Shown here one piece after another: positions 7,008 through 14,887 of a DNA stretch of 14,887 nt. Both the position numbers and the translations under genes were made by a program. Below the pieces are notes generated by a model. It had not been told where the DNA came from, did not search any database, and was given only the letters and a program-made list of their open reading frames with translations. This DNA is from WHUA01 sp964585785 (GTDB taxonomy: Bacteria > Pseudomonadota > Alphaproteobacteria > UBA8366), in NCBI GenBank assembly GCA_964585785.1, contig CAZPFL010000127.1, positions 1-14,887 on the forward strand. Reading direction: 5' to 3'. Position 1 is the first letter of the stretch, and each line of letters starts with the position of its first letter.

Positions 7008-7871
7008 ATGTCTGACGTGCTTTCGGTCGAGATCGTGCCGACGGGCAAGGCGCTGGGGGCGGAAATCAAGGGCGTCGACCTGAGGAAGCTCCCGGCCGAT
7101 GCGTTCGGCCGGATCGCGCAGGCCTATGCCGACCATCTCGTCGTGCTGATCCGCGGACAAAATCTCAGCGACCCCGACCTCATCGCCTTCGGCAAACGCT
7201 TCGGCGCGCTCGAGCCGCCGGGCATGAGCATCATCGGCAAGCCCTATCTCGAGGACTATCCCGACGTGCTGGTGATCTCGAACCTCAAGACCGAGGAGGG
7301 CACGCCGCTCGGCAACCTCGGCGACGGCGAGGCGATCTGGCACACCGATATGTCCTACCGCGACACCCCGGTCTCCGCGGCCATCCTGCACGCCTGGGAG
7401 GTTCCACCAAGCGGCGGCGATACCTCCTTCGCCAATCAGTATCTCGCTTACGAGACCCTGCCCCAAGATCTCCGCGACAAGATCGAGGGCCGCATCATGG
7501 TCCATGACGAGACCTACAACAGCGCCGGCCAGTTGCGGAAAGGCTTCAAGGAAGTGACCGACCCGCGCGAGGCACCGGGCGCGCGCCATCCGATCGTGCG
7601 CACCCATCCGGTCACCGGGCGTAAATGCCTCTATCTCGGCCGGCGGCGCAACGGCTGCATCCTCGGTCTCGACCTGGCGGACAGCGAGGAAACCCTCGAC
7701 CGCCTGTGGGCGCATGCAACGCAGCCGTCCTTCGCCTGGACGCATCAGTGGCGGAAGGGCGACGTGCTGATCTGGGACAACCGCTGCGTTCTGCATCGCC
7801 GCGACAGCTTCGATCCCACGAGCCGCCGCATGATGCACCGCGTCCAGGTCGTGGGCGAACGCCCGGTCTAG
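7008..7871 (+). CDS. TauD/TfdA family Fe(II)/2-oxoglutarate dioxygenase (copy 2)
   Basis: 287 residues. WHTDMSY supplies His 112 and Asp 114 and DNRCVLH supplies His 263; these are the iron ligands. RMMHR at 274-278 gives Arg 274 and Arg 278, spaced +11 and +15 from the distal His exactly as in E. coli TauD (His 255, Arg 266, Arg 270). Of the four copies this one and copy 1 are the closest to TauD around the first metal motif. A peculiarity is LGRRRNG at 210-216 where the other copies have a small or acidic segment; three arginines beside the pocket would suit a strongly anionic substrate, which is inference. AAAGGAG precedes the ATG by 12 nt. It heads a plus-strand series with the alpha/beta hydrolase, LLM oxygenase and cysK. 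Use of taurine or another sulfonate is possible but unproven. Confidence 0.92.
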   Translation: MSDVLSVEIVPTGKALGAEIKGVDLRKLPADAFGRIAQAYADHLVVLIRGQNLSDPDLIAFGKRFGALEPPGMSIIGKPYLEDYPDVLVISNLKTEEGTPLGNLGDGEAIWHTDMSYRDTPVSAAILHAWEVPPSGGDTSFANQYLAYETLPQDLRDKIEGRIMVHDETYNSAGQLRKGFKEVTDPREAPGARHPIVRTHPVTGRKCLYLGRRRNGCILGLDLADSEETLDRLWAHATQPSFAWTHQWRKGDVLIWDNRCVLHRRDSFDPTSRRMMHRVQVVGERPV

Positions 7872-7922
7872 TTCCGCGCGGCCGTTCGATCATCATGCCC
7901 AAGTTGGCGCGGGGCCGCTTAT

Positions 7923-7943
7923 TTGACAGCGGTTCCGCCGCTG
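7923..7943 (+). promoter_or_regulatory. TTGACA box overlapping a 6-bp inverted repeat
   Basis: Inside the 120-bp gap between dioxygenase 2 and the alpha/beta hydrolase, a perfect -35 consensus TTGACA lies at 7923-7928. It overlaps the inverted repeat CAGCGG-TTCCG-CCGCTG at 7927-7943. The nearest -10-like hexamer, TATCAG at 7952, is 23 bp away, too far for a standard sigma-70 promoter. It may therefore be a promoter with unusual spacing, an activator-dependent one, or chance. If real, it would let the hydrolase and LLM genes be expressed apart from dioxygenase 2. Confidence 0.25.
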
Positions 7944-7991
7944 GCCCACGCTATCAGGGGAATCGACAAGCAAGTGGGCATCGAAGACGAC

Positions 7992-8759
7992 ATGCAAAGA
8001 CTCGAGATAGGCAACGTCGGCATCGATCTTTGGCGGGAAGGCAAGGGACGGCCGGTCCTTTATCTCCACCCCGGAGACGGCTTTGCCGAGGACGATCCGT
8101 TCCTCGCCCTCCTCAAGCGGCATTACGACGTGCTCGCGCCGTGGCATCCGGGCTTCGGTCACTCGGATTTTCCGAAGGGATGGGACACGGTCGACGACCT
8201 CGCCTATTTCTATTTCGATTTTCTCGACCAACTCGACCTGAGCGACGTGACGCTGATCGGCGCCTCCTTCGGCGGCTGGATCGCCGCGGAGATGGCCGTG
8301 CGCGGCAACAGTCGCCTCGGCCGGATGGTGCTGATCGATCCGCTCGGCATCAGGCTCGGCGGACCGACGACACGCGACATCGCGGATTTTCACAACACGG
8401 ACGCGAAGCTTCTCGAGACGATGAAATGGGCCAATCCGGAAGGGCGGCAGCGCGATCTGACAAAGCTCGACGACCACACGCTCACCGCCATCGTGCGCAC
8501 GCGCGAGGCCTTCGCGCATTACGGCTGGCGGCCCTACATGCACAATCCGGTGCTCACGCGCTGGCTGAACCGCATCGCGGTCCCGACACTCGTGCTATGG
8601 GGCGAGCAAGACGGCATCGTCACGCCCGACTACGGCCGCGCCTATGCCGAGCGCATCCCCGGCGCGCGTTTCAAGACCATCGCCAATGCGGGCCACTACC
8701 CGCAGATCGAACAGCCGGAGGCGACCACCGAGCAGGTGTGCGCCTTCATCGACGGCTGA
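7992..8759 (+). CDS. Alpha/beta hydrolase
   Basis: 255 residues from the ATG at 7992, a normal size for a single-domain alpha/beta hydrolase. The frame is open further upstream (GTG at 7974, TTG at 7923), but the conserved fold begins at MQRLEIGNVGIDLW, typical of the first strand of the family, so I chose 7992; its ribosome binding site is weak. The oxyanion region is LHPGDGF, the nucleophile elbow is GASFGG (Ser 92), the acid is in WGEQDGIV (Asp 207), and the catalytic His is in NAGHYP (His 235). The complete Ser-Asp-His triad supports an active esterase, lactonase or C-C bond hydrolase. The stop codon lies 14 bp before the LLM oxygenase gene, so the two form an operon, and the hydrolase probably acts on the ester or ring-cleaved product of a neighbouring oxygenase. 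The substrate is unknown. Confidence 0.9.
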   Translation: MQRLEIGNVGIDLWREGKGRPVLYLHPGDGFAEDDPFLALLKRHYDVLAPWHPGFGHSDFPKGWDTVDDLAYFYFDFLDQLDLSDVTLIGASFGGWIAAEMAVRGNSRLGRMVLIDPLGIRLGGPTTRDIADFHNTDAKLLETMKWANPEGRQRDLTKLDDHTLTAIVRTREAFAHYGWRPYMHNPVLTRWLNRIAVPTLVLWGEQDGIVTPDYGRAYAERIPGARFKTIANAGHYPQIEQPEATTEQVCAFIDG

Positions 8760-8773
8760 GCAGAGGAGGAGAC

Positions 8774-9961
8774 ATGCGGGTCTATCACTTTTCCGAGATG
8801 CCCTATCCGCAGGTCTGGGAAGGCCGGCCCTCGCTCCGCGTGAACATCCCGAACAAGGAATACGACCCTGTTCTCGGCGCGGATATGTACGAGCGCTTCC
8901 TCGACGAATGGGTGCTGTGCGACGAGCTCGGCCTCAACATCATGGTGAACGAGCACCATGCGACGGCGACCTGCGTCAATCCGGCTTGCTCGCTGCCGCT
9001 CGCCATCCTCGCCCGCGAGACCAAGAAGGCGCGGCTGCTCGCGCTGGGCGTGCCGATCGCCAATCGGCCCAACCCGGTGCGCGTCGCGGAGGAGATGGCG
9101 ATGATCGACGTGATCTCGCGCGGCCGGCTCGACATGGGGCTGGTGCGCGGCTCGCCCTACGAGATCGCGCCGACCAACGCGCGCCCGGTCGGCCAGATGG
9201 ACCGCTTCTGGGAAGCGCATGACCTCGTCCTCAAGGCGCTCACCACGCGCGACGGCCCGTTCAGCTGGGAGAGCCAGAACTACCACTACCGCAAGGTCAA
9301 TATCTGGCCGCGGCCCTACCAGGACCCGCATCCGCCGGTCTGGGTCACGGCGACGAGCCCGAGCAGCGCGCCGCGCATCGCCGATCACCGTCACGTTATC
9401 GCGACGCTGATCTCGGGCGTCATCGCCAAGGATCTGTTCAAGGCCTATCGCGACCACGCGCGCGCCGCCGGATGGCAGCCGACGCTCGACCGCTTCGCCT
9501 ATTGCGCCGTCGTCGGCGTCGGCGACACGGAGGAAGAAGGGCTGCGCCGCGCCGACCAGATCGCCGATTACATCCGCACAAGCCCGATCGTGGCGAAGGA
9601 ATTCGCCAGCCCGCCGGGCTACAAAAAGATCCCGGCGGAGATCGCGACGATCCGCGCCGGCCCCAACGCGGGCAACCGCCCGCTGAAAACGCCGGACGGC
9701 CGGCTGGTCGACCAGAAGACCGCCTCGGTGACGGAATTCATCGACGCCTGCAGCGTGTTCGCCGGGACGCCGGATCAGGTCTACGACCAGATCGCACGAT
9801 TCTATGATTTGACGGGCGGCTTCGGGCATCTTCTCATGATGGGACAGGGCGGGAACCTGTCGCATGAAGAGACGGTCGCGAACTTGACGCTCTTCTCGAA
9901 GGAAGTGCTGCCGCGTCTGCACGAGCTGCATGAGCGGCCGCTTGCCATGAGCGCCGACTGA
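8774..9961 (+). CDS. LLM class (bacterial luciferase-like) flavin-dependent oxygenase
   Basis: 395 residues from the ATG at 8774, which has a strong AGAGGAGG ribosome binding site 4 nt upstream. The frame is open far upstream, but that part is a shadow of the two preceding genes. The protein is a luciferase-like TIM barrel: the NEHH motif at 59-62, PLAILARETKKARLLALG for the next strand, RVAEEMAMIDVISRGRLDMGLVRG around the flavin site, and WPRPYQDPHPPVWV for the late barrel strand. The C-terminal region with FAGTPDQVYDQIARFYD resembles two-component monooxygenases. Enzymes of this group use reduced FMN and O2 to cleave or hydroxylate sulfonates, long-chain alkanes or aromatic amines. No flavin reductase gene is visible, so reduced flavin must come from elsewhere. 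It is co-transcribed with the alpha/beta hydrolase (14-bp gap), giving an oxygenase plus hydrolase pair. Confidence 0.92.
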   Translation: MRVYHFSEMPYPQVWEGRPSLRVNIPNKEYDPVLGADMYERFLDEWVLCDELGLNIMVNEHHATATCVNPACSLPLAILARETKKARLLALGVPIANRPNPVRVAEEMAMIDVISRGRLDMGLVRGSPYEIAPTNARPVGQMDRFWEAHDLVLKALTTRDGPFSWESQNYHYRKVNIWPRPYQDPHPPVWVTATSPSSAPRIADHRHVIATLISGVIAKDLFKAYRDHARAAGWQPTLDRFAYCAVVGVGDTEEEGLRRADQIADYIRTSPIVAKEFASPPGYKKIPAEIATIRAGPNAGNRPLKTPDGRLVDQKTASVTEFIDACSVFAGTPDQVYDQIARFYDLTGGFGHLLMMGQGGNLSHEETVANLTLFSKEVLPRLHELHERPLAMSAD

Positions 9962-10006
9962 CCGCGACACAGGCGACGGCAGGCACCGTTATCCGACCAA
10001 CGCTGC

Positions 10007-10023
10007 GAAGACGGTCTTCAGCG
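10007..10023 (+). promoter_or_regulatory. Palindrome and hairpin upstream of cysK
   Basis: GAAGAC-G-GTCTTC at 10007-10019 is a perfect 6-bp dyad around one base, located in the 93-bp gap between the LLM gene and cysK, 36 bp before the GTG start. As RNA it would fold as GAAG/CTTC with a 5-nt loop, and CGCT at 10001-10004 can pair with AGCG at 10020-10023 across a 2-nt bulge. A TTTT run follows at 10030. It could be an operator, a leaky terminator of the upstream operon or a leader hairpin; I cannot decide among them. Confidence 0.35.
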
Positions 10024-10054
10024 GCGCGGTTTTGATATTTGAAAGGAGCCGATC

Positions 10055-11038
<984 letters not shown>

Positions 11039-11060
11039 CGCCTTACCTTCGGCGAACCGC

Positions 11061-11927
11061 TTAGTCCTGCGGCGCGGTCGGCCCCTCGTCCGAGACCGTC
11101 GTGCGCTGCAGGATGCGGCGGTAGCGCGTGATGTCGTACGGCGTCGCCCGGTGCAGCAAGCAGCGGTTGTCGTAGACCACGAGGTCGCCTTCGCGCCATG
11201 GATGGCGGTAGACGAATTGCGGCTGCGCGCAGAAATCGAGCAGCTCCTTGAGCAGCGCGCGGCCTTCCTCGACCGGCCAACCGACGATATGCGAGGCATG
11301 CGCGCCGATGAACAGCGACTTGCGGCCGTTGACCGGATTGGTCCGCACCACGGCCTGGCGCACCGGCGGCATTTCCTGCTTCTGCTCCTCGTTCATAACG
11401 GTCGGATCGACGAGGCTGCGCGAATAGAAGAGGCTGTGCTCCGCGATCAGCCCTTCGAGCGACCGCTGCTTCGCCGCCGGCAAGGCGTCCCAGGCCCCAC
11501 GCATGGTCGTGAACTCGGTGGCGCCGCCCTCCGGCGGCACGACGCGCCCCGACAAGAGCGAGCAGAGCGACGGCACGACGCGGTAGGAGCCGTCGGAATG
11601 AAAAGCCTGGTTCGCCTTCTGATAGCGCATCCGCTTGTCGTCGGCGGGGATGAAGTCGCCCGTCTTCATGTCGAGGTTCGACTGGCGCGAGAAGGGCGTG
11701 CCGCCGCCGGGATTGTTGCTGGTCGCCCGCAGCAACGGCCCGAAGCGCTCGCTGAAGGCGATCTGCCGCTCGTCCGTCATCTCCAGGCCGCGGAACAGCA
11801 GCAGCGAGTGCTCGTCCAGCGCGGCGCGGATCCCGGCGAAGGTGGCGTCGTCAACGGGCTTCGCGACATCGACGCCGATGATCTCGACGCCGTAGAGCGG
11901 GTGCAGCGCGCGGAGGTTAAGCGGCAT
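11061..11927 (-). CDS. TauD/TfdA family Fe(II)/2-oxoglutarate dioxygenase (copy 3)
   Basis: 288 residues from the ATG at 11927, where GGAAGG lies about 6 nt upstream and the protein begins MPLNLRALHPLYGVEI, the usual start of this family. The frame runs further upstream, but that extension is low-complexity and lies in another gene's region. Iron ligands are His 110 and Asp 112 (FHSDGSY) and His 259 (DNRCLLH); RILQR at 271-275 gives the two acid-binding arginines. The pocket segment is IGAHASH at 207-213, shared in form with copy 4, while GGATEF replaces the usual GGDT found in the other copies. The segment NNPGGGTPFSRQSN at 71-84 is distinctive. It is preceded on the same strand by an LLM gene (67-bp gap) and converges with cysK (22-bp gap). 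The substrate is unknown. Confidence 0.92.
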   Translation of the reverse strand: MPLNLRALHPLYGVEIIGVDVAKPVDDATFAGIRAALDEHSLLLFRGLEMTDERQIAFSERFGPLLRATSNNPGGGTPFSRQSNLDMKTGDFIPADDKRMRYQKANQAFHSDGSYRVVPSLCSLLSGRVVPPEGGATEFTTMRGAWDALPAAKQRSLEGLIAEHSLFYSRSLVDPTVMNEEQKQEMPPVRQAVVRTNPVNGRKSLFIGAHASHIVGWPVEEGRALLKELLDFCAQPQFVYRHPWREGDLVVYDNRCLLHRATPYDITRYRRILQRTTVSDEGPTAPQD

Positions 11928-11994
11928 TTTGGCCTTCCTTTCCTGCCACCATGATCGCCGGAACGAAGGCGCCGCGCAAACCGACGGCCCGCCC

Positions 11995-12864
11995 TCACGC
12001 CCCCGGCGCCAGCGCCTCGAGCGCTTTCCAGTCTGGGGCCGATGTGCCGTCCGGGTTGAGCGGCTGGATGCAGACATGGGTAGCGCCCGCGTCGACATGC
12101 GCTTTCAGGCGGGCGCGAATCGTGTCCGCGCTACCCCAGGCGACCATCGCGTCGAGGAAGCGATCGCTGCCGCGGCCCGACAGCTCGTTCTCGCTGAAGC
12201 CCAGCCGTAGCCAGTTGTTGCGATAGTTGGGCAGCGTCATGTAGCGCGCCATGTTGTCGGCCGCGACTTCGCGCGCCGTCGAAGCGTCCGTCGTCAGGCA
12301 GACCTTCTGCTCGACGCAGAGCCAGCGGTCCGGGCCGAGAATCGCTTTCGCCTGCGCCGTGTGTTCCGGGGTGACGTTGTAGGGCAGCGCACCTTCCGTC
12401 TTGTTGCGCGCGAGTTCCAGCATCTTTGGCCCGAGCGCGGCGAGCACGACATTGCGGGCCGGCGGCCTGATCGTCACCTCGGCCGAGGCCATCGCCTCCA
12501 GATAGGCGCGCATCGTCGCAAGCGGCTTGCCGTATTGGTGCCCGCGGCGCCCCTCGACAAGCGGCATATGCGACACGCCTAGCCCAAGCACGAAACGGTC
12601 GCCATAGAGGCTGTTCAGCGTGTTGTGTCCGGCCATCGCCGAAAAGGCGTCGCGGGCGTAGATATTCGCGATGCCGCTGGCGAGGCACAGCCGATCCGTC
12701 TCACCGAGCAGGAATCCGCCGAGGGAGAGCGACTCGTATCCCACCGATTCGGGGTACCAGAGCACATCGTATTTCAGCTGCTCGATCCCCTGGGCAAGCT
12801 TGGCGAGATCGGCCCGGCCCAACGCATGGACCGAGAACCAGACGCCGGTTTTTCCCATCTTCAT
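11995..12864 (-). CDS. LLM class oxidoreductase, probable F420-dependent type
   Basis: 289 residues from the ATG at 12864, chosen because AGGAG sits 8 nt upstream; a GTG at 12873 is in frame but abuts that motif. It is a single-domain luciferase-like TIM barrel. YPESVGYESLSLGGFLL at 38-54, LASGIANIYARDA at 61-73 and GDRFVLGLGVSHMP at 88-101 match the subfamily usually labelled probable F420-dependent oxidoreductase (MSMEG_4141-like). Whether it uses F420 or FMN cannot be told from sequence. F420 use would require F420 biosynthesis genes elsewhere in the genome, which only some proteobacteria have. It is very different from the LLM protein at 8774-9961, so the two are not duplicates. It is upstream of dioxygenase copy 3 on the same strand and likely co-transcribed, and diverges from the sulfur dioxygenase-like gene. 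Confidence 0.9.
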   Translation of the reverse strand: MKMGKTGVWFSVHALGRADLAKLAQGIEQLKYDVLWYPESVGYESLSLGGFLLGETDRLCLASGIANIYARDAFSAMAGHNTLNSLYGDRFVLGLGVSHMPLVEGRRGHQYGKPLATMRAYLEAMASAEVTIRPPARNVVLAALGPKMLELARNKTEGALPYNVTPEHTAQAKAILGPDRWLCVEQKVCLTTDASTAREVAADNMARYMTLPNYRNNWLRLGFSENELSGRGSDRFLDAMVAWGSADTIRARLKAHVDAGATHVCIQPLNPDGTSAPDWKALEALAPGA

Positions 12865-13024
12865 GGCATGCACTCCTGTCGTTTGGCGGCATCATAGCGC
12901 CGCGGCGGGGCCTCGCGCAGCGGGCAAGGTGTCTCGGGCGCGACGGCCCGATTGATCCGTCTCAATGCGGATTCTTCGCCAGCATGGAAGATACCGGCTG
13001 TCTTTAAGTGTGAAAGGACAGGTG
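12865..13024. promoter_or_regulatory. Divergent intergenic region upstream of the F420-type LLM and sulfur dioxygenase genes
   Basis: 160 bp that should contain promoters for both divergent genes. I see no convincing sigma-70 pair. Overlapping small dyads occur at 12951-12972: ATTGA-N6-TCAAT and ATCCG-N8-CGGAT. These are short and may be chance. AAAGGA at 13013-13018 is the ribosome binding site of the sulfur dioxygenase-like gene. Confidence 0.3.
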
Positions 13025-13888
13025 ATGCATCCGGGCGTCAACGCGTTTTTCGACGAAGCGACCAACACAATCAGCTACATCGTGGCCGAGCCGCAGGGGA
13101 AAGTCTGCGCGGTGATCGATTCCGTCCTCGACTACGACCCGAAATCGGGCCGGACCTCGACCAAGTCGGCGGACAAGCTGATCACCTTCCTAAAGGATCA
13201 CGGGCTCCGCGTCGAATGGATCCTGGAAACCCACGCGCATGCGGACCACCTGACCGCGGCGCCCTATTTAAGGGAGAAGGTCGGCGGCAAGATCGCCATC
13301 GGTGAGCACATCAAGACGGTCCAGGCGACGTTCAAGAAGGTCTTCAATCTCGAGCCCGCCTTCGCGACGGACGGCTCGCAGTTCGACCATCTGTTCAAGG
13401 ACGGCGAGCGCTTCTCGGCCGGAGGCCTGGAGGGCCGCGTTATCCATACGCCGGGGCACACGCCCGCGTGCCTGACCTATGTCATCGGCGACGCCGCCTT
13501 CGTCGGCGACACGATTTTCATGCCCGACTACGGCACGGCGCGCTGCGACTTTCCCGGCGGTGACGCGTCCACGCTCTACACGTCGATCCAGAAGCTCTTT
13601 TCATTGCCCGCAACGACCCGTCTTTTCATGTGTCACGACTACAAGGCGCCGGGCCGCGATGTCTACGCCTGGGAGACATCCGTCGCGGACGAGCGCAAGA
13701 GTAACATTCACGTGCATGAGGGCGTCAGCGAAGCCGAGTTCGTCCGCATGCGCACCGAGCGTGACGCCACGCTTTCGATGCCCACGCTCATCCTGCCGTC
13801 GGTGCAGGTCAACATACGCGCCGGCCAGCTCCCGCCGCCCGAAAAGAACGGCATCTCCTATCTCAAGATACCGCTGAACGCGCTGTAA
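13025..13888 (+). CDS. MBL-fold sulfur (persulfide) dioxygenase-like protein, Blh/ETHE1 type
   Basis: 287 residues from the ATG at 13025, which has AAAGGA 6 nt upstream; an in-frame ATG at 12965 is less likely. It is a metallo-beta-lactamase fold with THAHADH (His 70, His 72, Asp 74, His 75), TPGHTPAC (His 145), GDTIF (Asp 162) and MCHDY (His 204). MPDYGTARCDFPGGD around 166-180 and the ending YLKIPLNAL are typical of the Blh-like group related to ETHE1 persulfide dioxygenase, where one Fe(II) bound by His, His and Asp oxidises glutathione persulfide to sulfite. A sulfur-oxidising, detoxifying role is thus likely, although other MBL hydrolases such as glyoxalase II share the fold. Blh genes are often controlled by BigR; no such regulator is in this window. 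Its place among TauD-type enzymes and cysK fits a shared sulfur theme. Confidence 0.85.
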   Translation: MHPGVNAFFDEATNTISYIVAEPQGKVCAVIDSVLDYDPKSGRTSTKSADKLITFLKDHGLRVEWILETHAHADHLTAAPYLREKVGGKIAIGEHIKTVQATFKKVFNLEPAFATDGSQFDHLFKDGERFSAGGLEGRVIHTPGHTPACLTYVIGDAAFVGDTIFMPDYGTARCDFPGGDASTLYTSIQKLFSLPATTRLFMCHDYKAPGRDVYAWETSVADERKSNIHVHEGVSEAEFVRMRTERDATLSMPTLILPSVQVNIRAGQLPPPEKNGISYLKIPLNAL

Positions 13889-13893
13889 TGCCG

Positions 13894-14027
13894 CCGGCCG
13901 GGGGTCTTTGCCAGAGGGTCTAATCCAGGGTAGAGTCGCGGAAACGGGCCACCCGGCCGGCCAAATCCTTGGACGGTGTAACCCCAGCCGCAATCCGGGC
14001 ACCATAAGCGCCGCGTCCGCCGGCCGG
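13894..14027. repeat. Three CCGGCCGG octamers in the leader of dioxygenase 4
   Basis: The self-complementary octamer CCGGCCGG occurs at 13894-13901, 13953-13960 and 14020-14027, the last within a 12-bp perfect palindrome (CGCCGGCCGGCG at 14018-14029). The copies flank the candidate promoter, with starts 59 and 67 bp apart. Other copies exist in this GC-rich window (for example 6825-6832 and within genes), so the cluster may be chance, a protein site or RNA hairpins. Confidence 0.3.
13908..13936 (+). promoter_or_regulatory. Candidate sigma-70 promoter for dioxygenase 4
   Basis: TTGCCA at 13908-13913 and TAGAGT at 13931-13936 are separated by exactly 17 bp; each matches four of six consensus bases. 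It is about 130 bp upstream of the dioxygenase 4 start and just after the end of the sulfur dioxygenase-like gene, so it would allow separate expression. This is the best-spaced promoter-like pair I found in the window, but it remains unproven. Confidence 0.35.
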
Positions 14028-14066
14028 CGAATGACCGCACGCAGCAGCCCGGGGAGGAAACGATCG

Positions 14067-14887
14067 ATGCGAACAGGACCTTCCACCGACAAGCCGCGAA
14101 GCCCCGGAGCCCTCGGCTTCCAGGTGCTGCCGCTGTCCGACCTGATGGGGGCGGAGGTGATCGGCCTCGATCTCTCCCAGCCCTTGGACGAGGCGACGCG
14201 CGAGGCGGTGCACCAGGCCTTTCTGACCCATCAGCTATTAGTTTTCCGGGATCAGAAGCTGGACAAGCCGCAGCAGATCGCCTTCACCGAACAGTTCGGC
14301 ACGCTGGAACGGCACACCAAGTTCAACCGCGGCCAGGACGACTACCCGCTGCTGCACGTCGTCTCGAACCTCAACGAGCAGGGCCAGCCGAGCGGCACGG
14401 TGAAGTCGACGCTCTGGCATTCGGACAAGTCTTTCCGGCCGGAGCCCTGCATGGCGACGATCCTGCACGCCATCGTCATGCCGCCGAACGGCGGCGACAC
14501 GGTCTTTGCCAACATGTATGCCGCCTACGAGGCGCTGCCCGAAAGCGAGAAGCAGTTCCTCAAGGACAAAAAGGTCGTCCATAGCTGGGAGCTGTCACGC
14601 GAGAATATCGGCCGCGTCCTGTCCGAGGACGAAAAGCGCGACGCGCCGCCGAACAGCCATCCGCTCGCCCGCGTCCATCCGGAGACGGGACGCACGTCGC
14701 TCTTCCTCGGCATGCACGCCTCGCATATCGAAGGCATGCCCTTCGAAGAGGGCCGGGCGAAGATCCTCGAGCTGGAAGCGCACGCGACCAAACCGGAATT
14801 CCAGTTCCGCCATCACTGGCGGATGGGCGACCTCATCATGTGGGACAACCGCTGCCTGCTGCACCGGGCGGATCCGAATTTCGACGC
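14067..14887 (+). CDS. TauD/TfdA family Fe(II)/2-oxoglutarate dioxygenase (copy 4), 3' end cut off
   Basis: 273 residues are visible and the frame is open at the window end; only about 20-30 residues should be missing, including the RxxxR arginines. The start ATG has GGGGAGGAAA about 6-9 nt upstream. Iron ligands are His 118 and Asp 120 (WHSDKSF) and His 266 (DNRCLLH). WHSD is the form known from TfdA, whereas copies 1 and 2 have the TauD-like WHTD. The pocket segment is LGMHASH at 214-220, like copy 3, and EGMPFEEGR follows, matching VGWPVEEGR of copy 3, so copies 3 and 4 look like the nearest relatives of each other. It has an N-terminal extension of about 13 residues compared with the others. 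The gene follows the sulfur dioxygenase-like gene after 178 bp with its own possible promoter. The substrate is unknown. Confidence 0.92.
   Translation, partial: MRTGPSTDKPRSPGALGFQVLPLSDLMGAEVIGLDLSQPLDEATREAVHQAFLTHQLLVFRDQKLDKPQQIAFTEQFGTLERHTKFNRGQDDYPLLHVVSNLNEQGQPSGTVKSTLWHSDKSFRPEPCMATILHAIVMPPNGGDTVFANMYAAYEALPESEKQFLKDKKVVHSWELSRENIGRVLSEDEKRDAPPNSHPLARVHPETGRTSLFLGMHASHIEGMPFEEGRAKILELEAHATKPEFQFRHHWRMGDLIMWDNRCLLHRADPNFD

Noticed and set aside
7625..9961. A 778-residue fusion reading through dioxygenase 2, the alpha/beta hydrolase and the LLM gene
   Set aside because: Only the last 395 residues are a real protein; the ATG at 8774 has a strong ribosome binding site and the upstream part is out of frame with two genuine genes.
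11039..11060. Intrinsic terminator between convergent cysK and dioxygenase 3
   Set aside because: The 22-bp gap has no stable stem followed by a T-run on either strand.
11061..12098. A 345-residue version of dioxygenase 3 with a 57-residue N-terminal extension
   Set aside because: The extension is Arg/Ser-rich, overlaps the end of the neighbouring LLM gene, and the ATG at 11927 has a good ribosome binding site and the usual family start.

Overview
The window is a GC-rich (about two thirds by eye), tightly packed bacterial segment with thirteen protein genes. Two of these, at the left and right ends, are cut by the window edges. Codon use looks even throughout. The families present (TauD/TfdA dioxygenases, MmgE/PrpD, luciferase-like LLM enzymes, a DHA2-type MFS transporter, a Blh-like sulfur dioxygenase) and the style of the sequence suggest a metabolically versatile alphaproteobacterium of soil or rhizosphere type. 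That placement is an inference; there is no rRNA or housekeeping marker here. I saw no tRNA, rRNA, CRISPR array, insertion sequence, integrase or phage gene.

Layout from left to right: a partial MmgE/PrpD gene (minus) diverges from a gamma-glutamyltransferase-family gene (plus), followed by a 14-helix MFS exporter (plus). The MFS gene ends 3 bp from a converging minus-strand pair, TauD-type dioxygenase 1 followed by a second MmgE/PrpD gene with a 1-bp gap. Dioxygenase 1 diverges, across about 220 bp carrying three inverted repeats, from a plus-strand run: dioxygenase 2, an alpha/beta hydrolase, an LLM flavin oxygenase and cysteine synthase (cysK). cysK converges on a minus-strand pair, an F420-type LLM enzyme followed by dioxygenase 3. 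That pair diverges from a Blh/ETHE1-like sulfur dioxygenase, and the window ends inside dioxygenase 4.

The striking point is four distinct Fe(II)/2-oxoglutarate dioxygenases of the TauD/TfdA family within 9 kb. They are mixed with two LLM monooxygenases, two MmgE/PrpD proteins, an alpha/beta hydrolase and two sulfur-handling enzymes. The TauD and LLM families include enzymes that release sulfite from sulfonates, the metallo-beta-lactamase protein resembles enzymes that oxidise persulfide to sulfite, and CysK fixes sulfide. An organosulfur or xenobiotic scavenging island is therefore a reasonable hypothesis. No substrate can be read from the sequence, and no dedicated importer, flavin reductase or regulator lies in the window.
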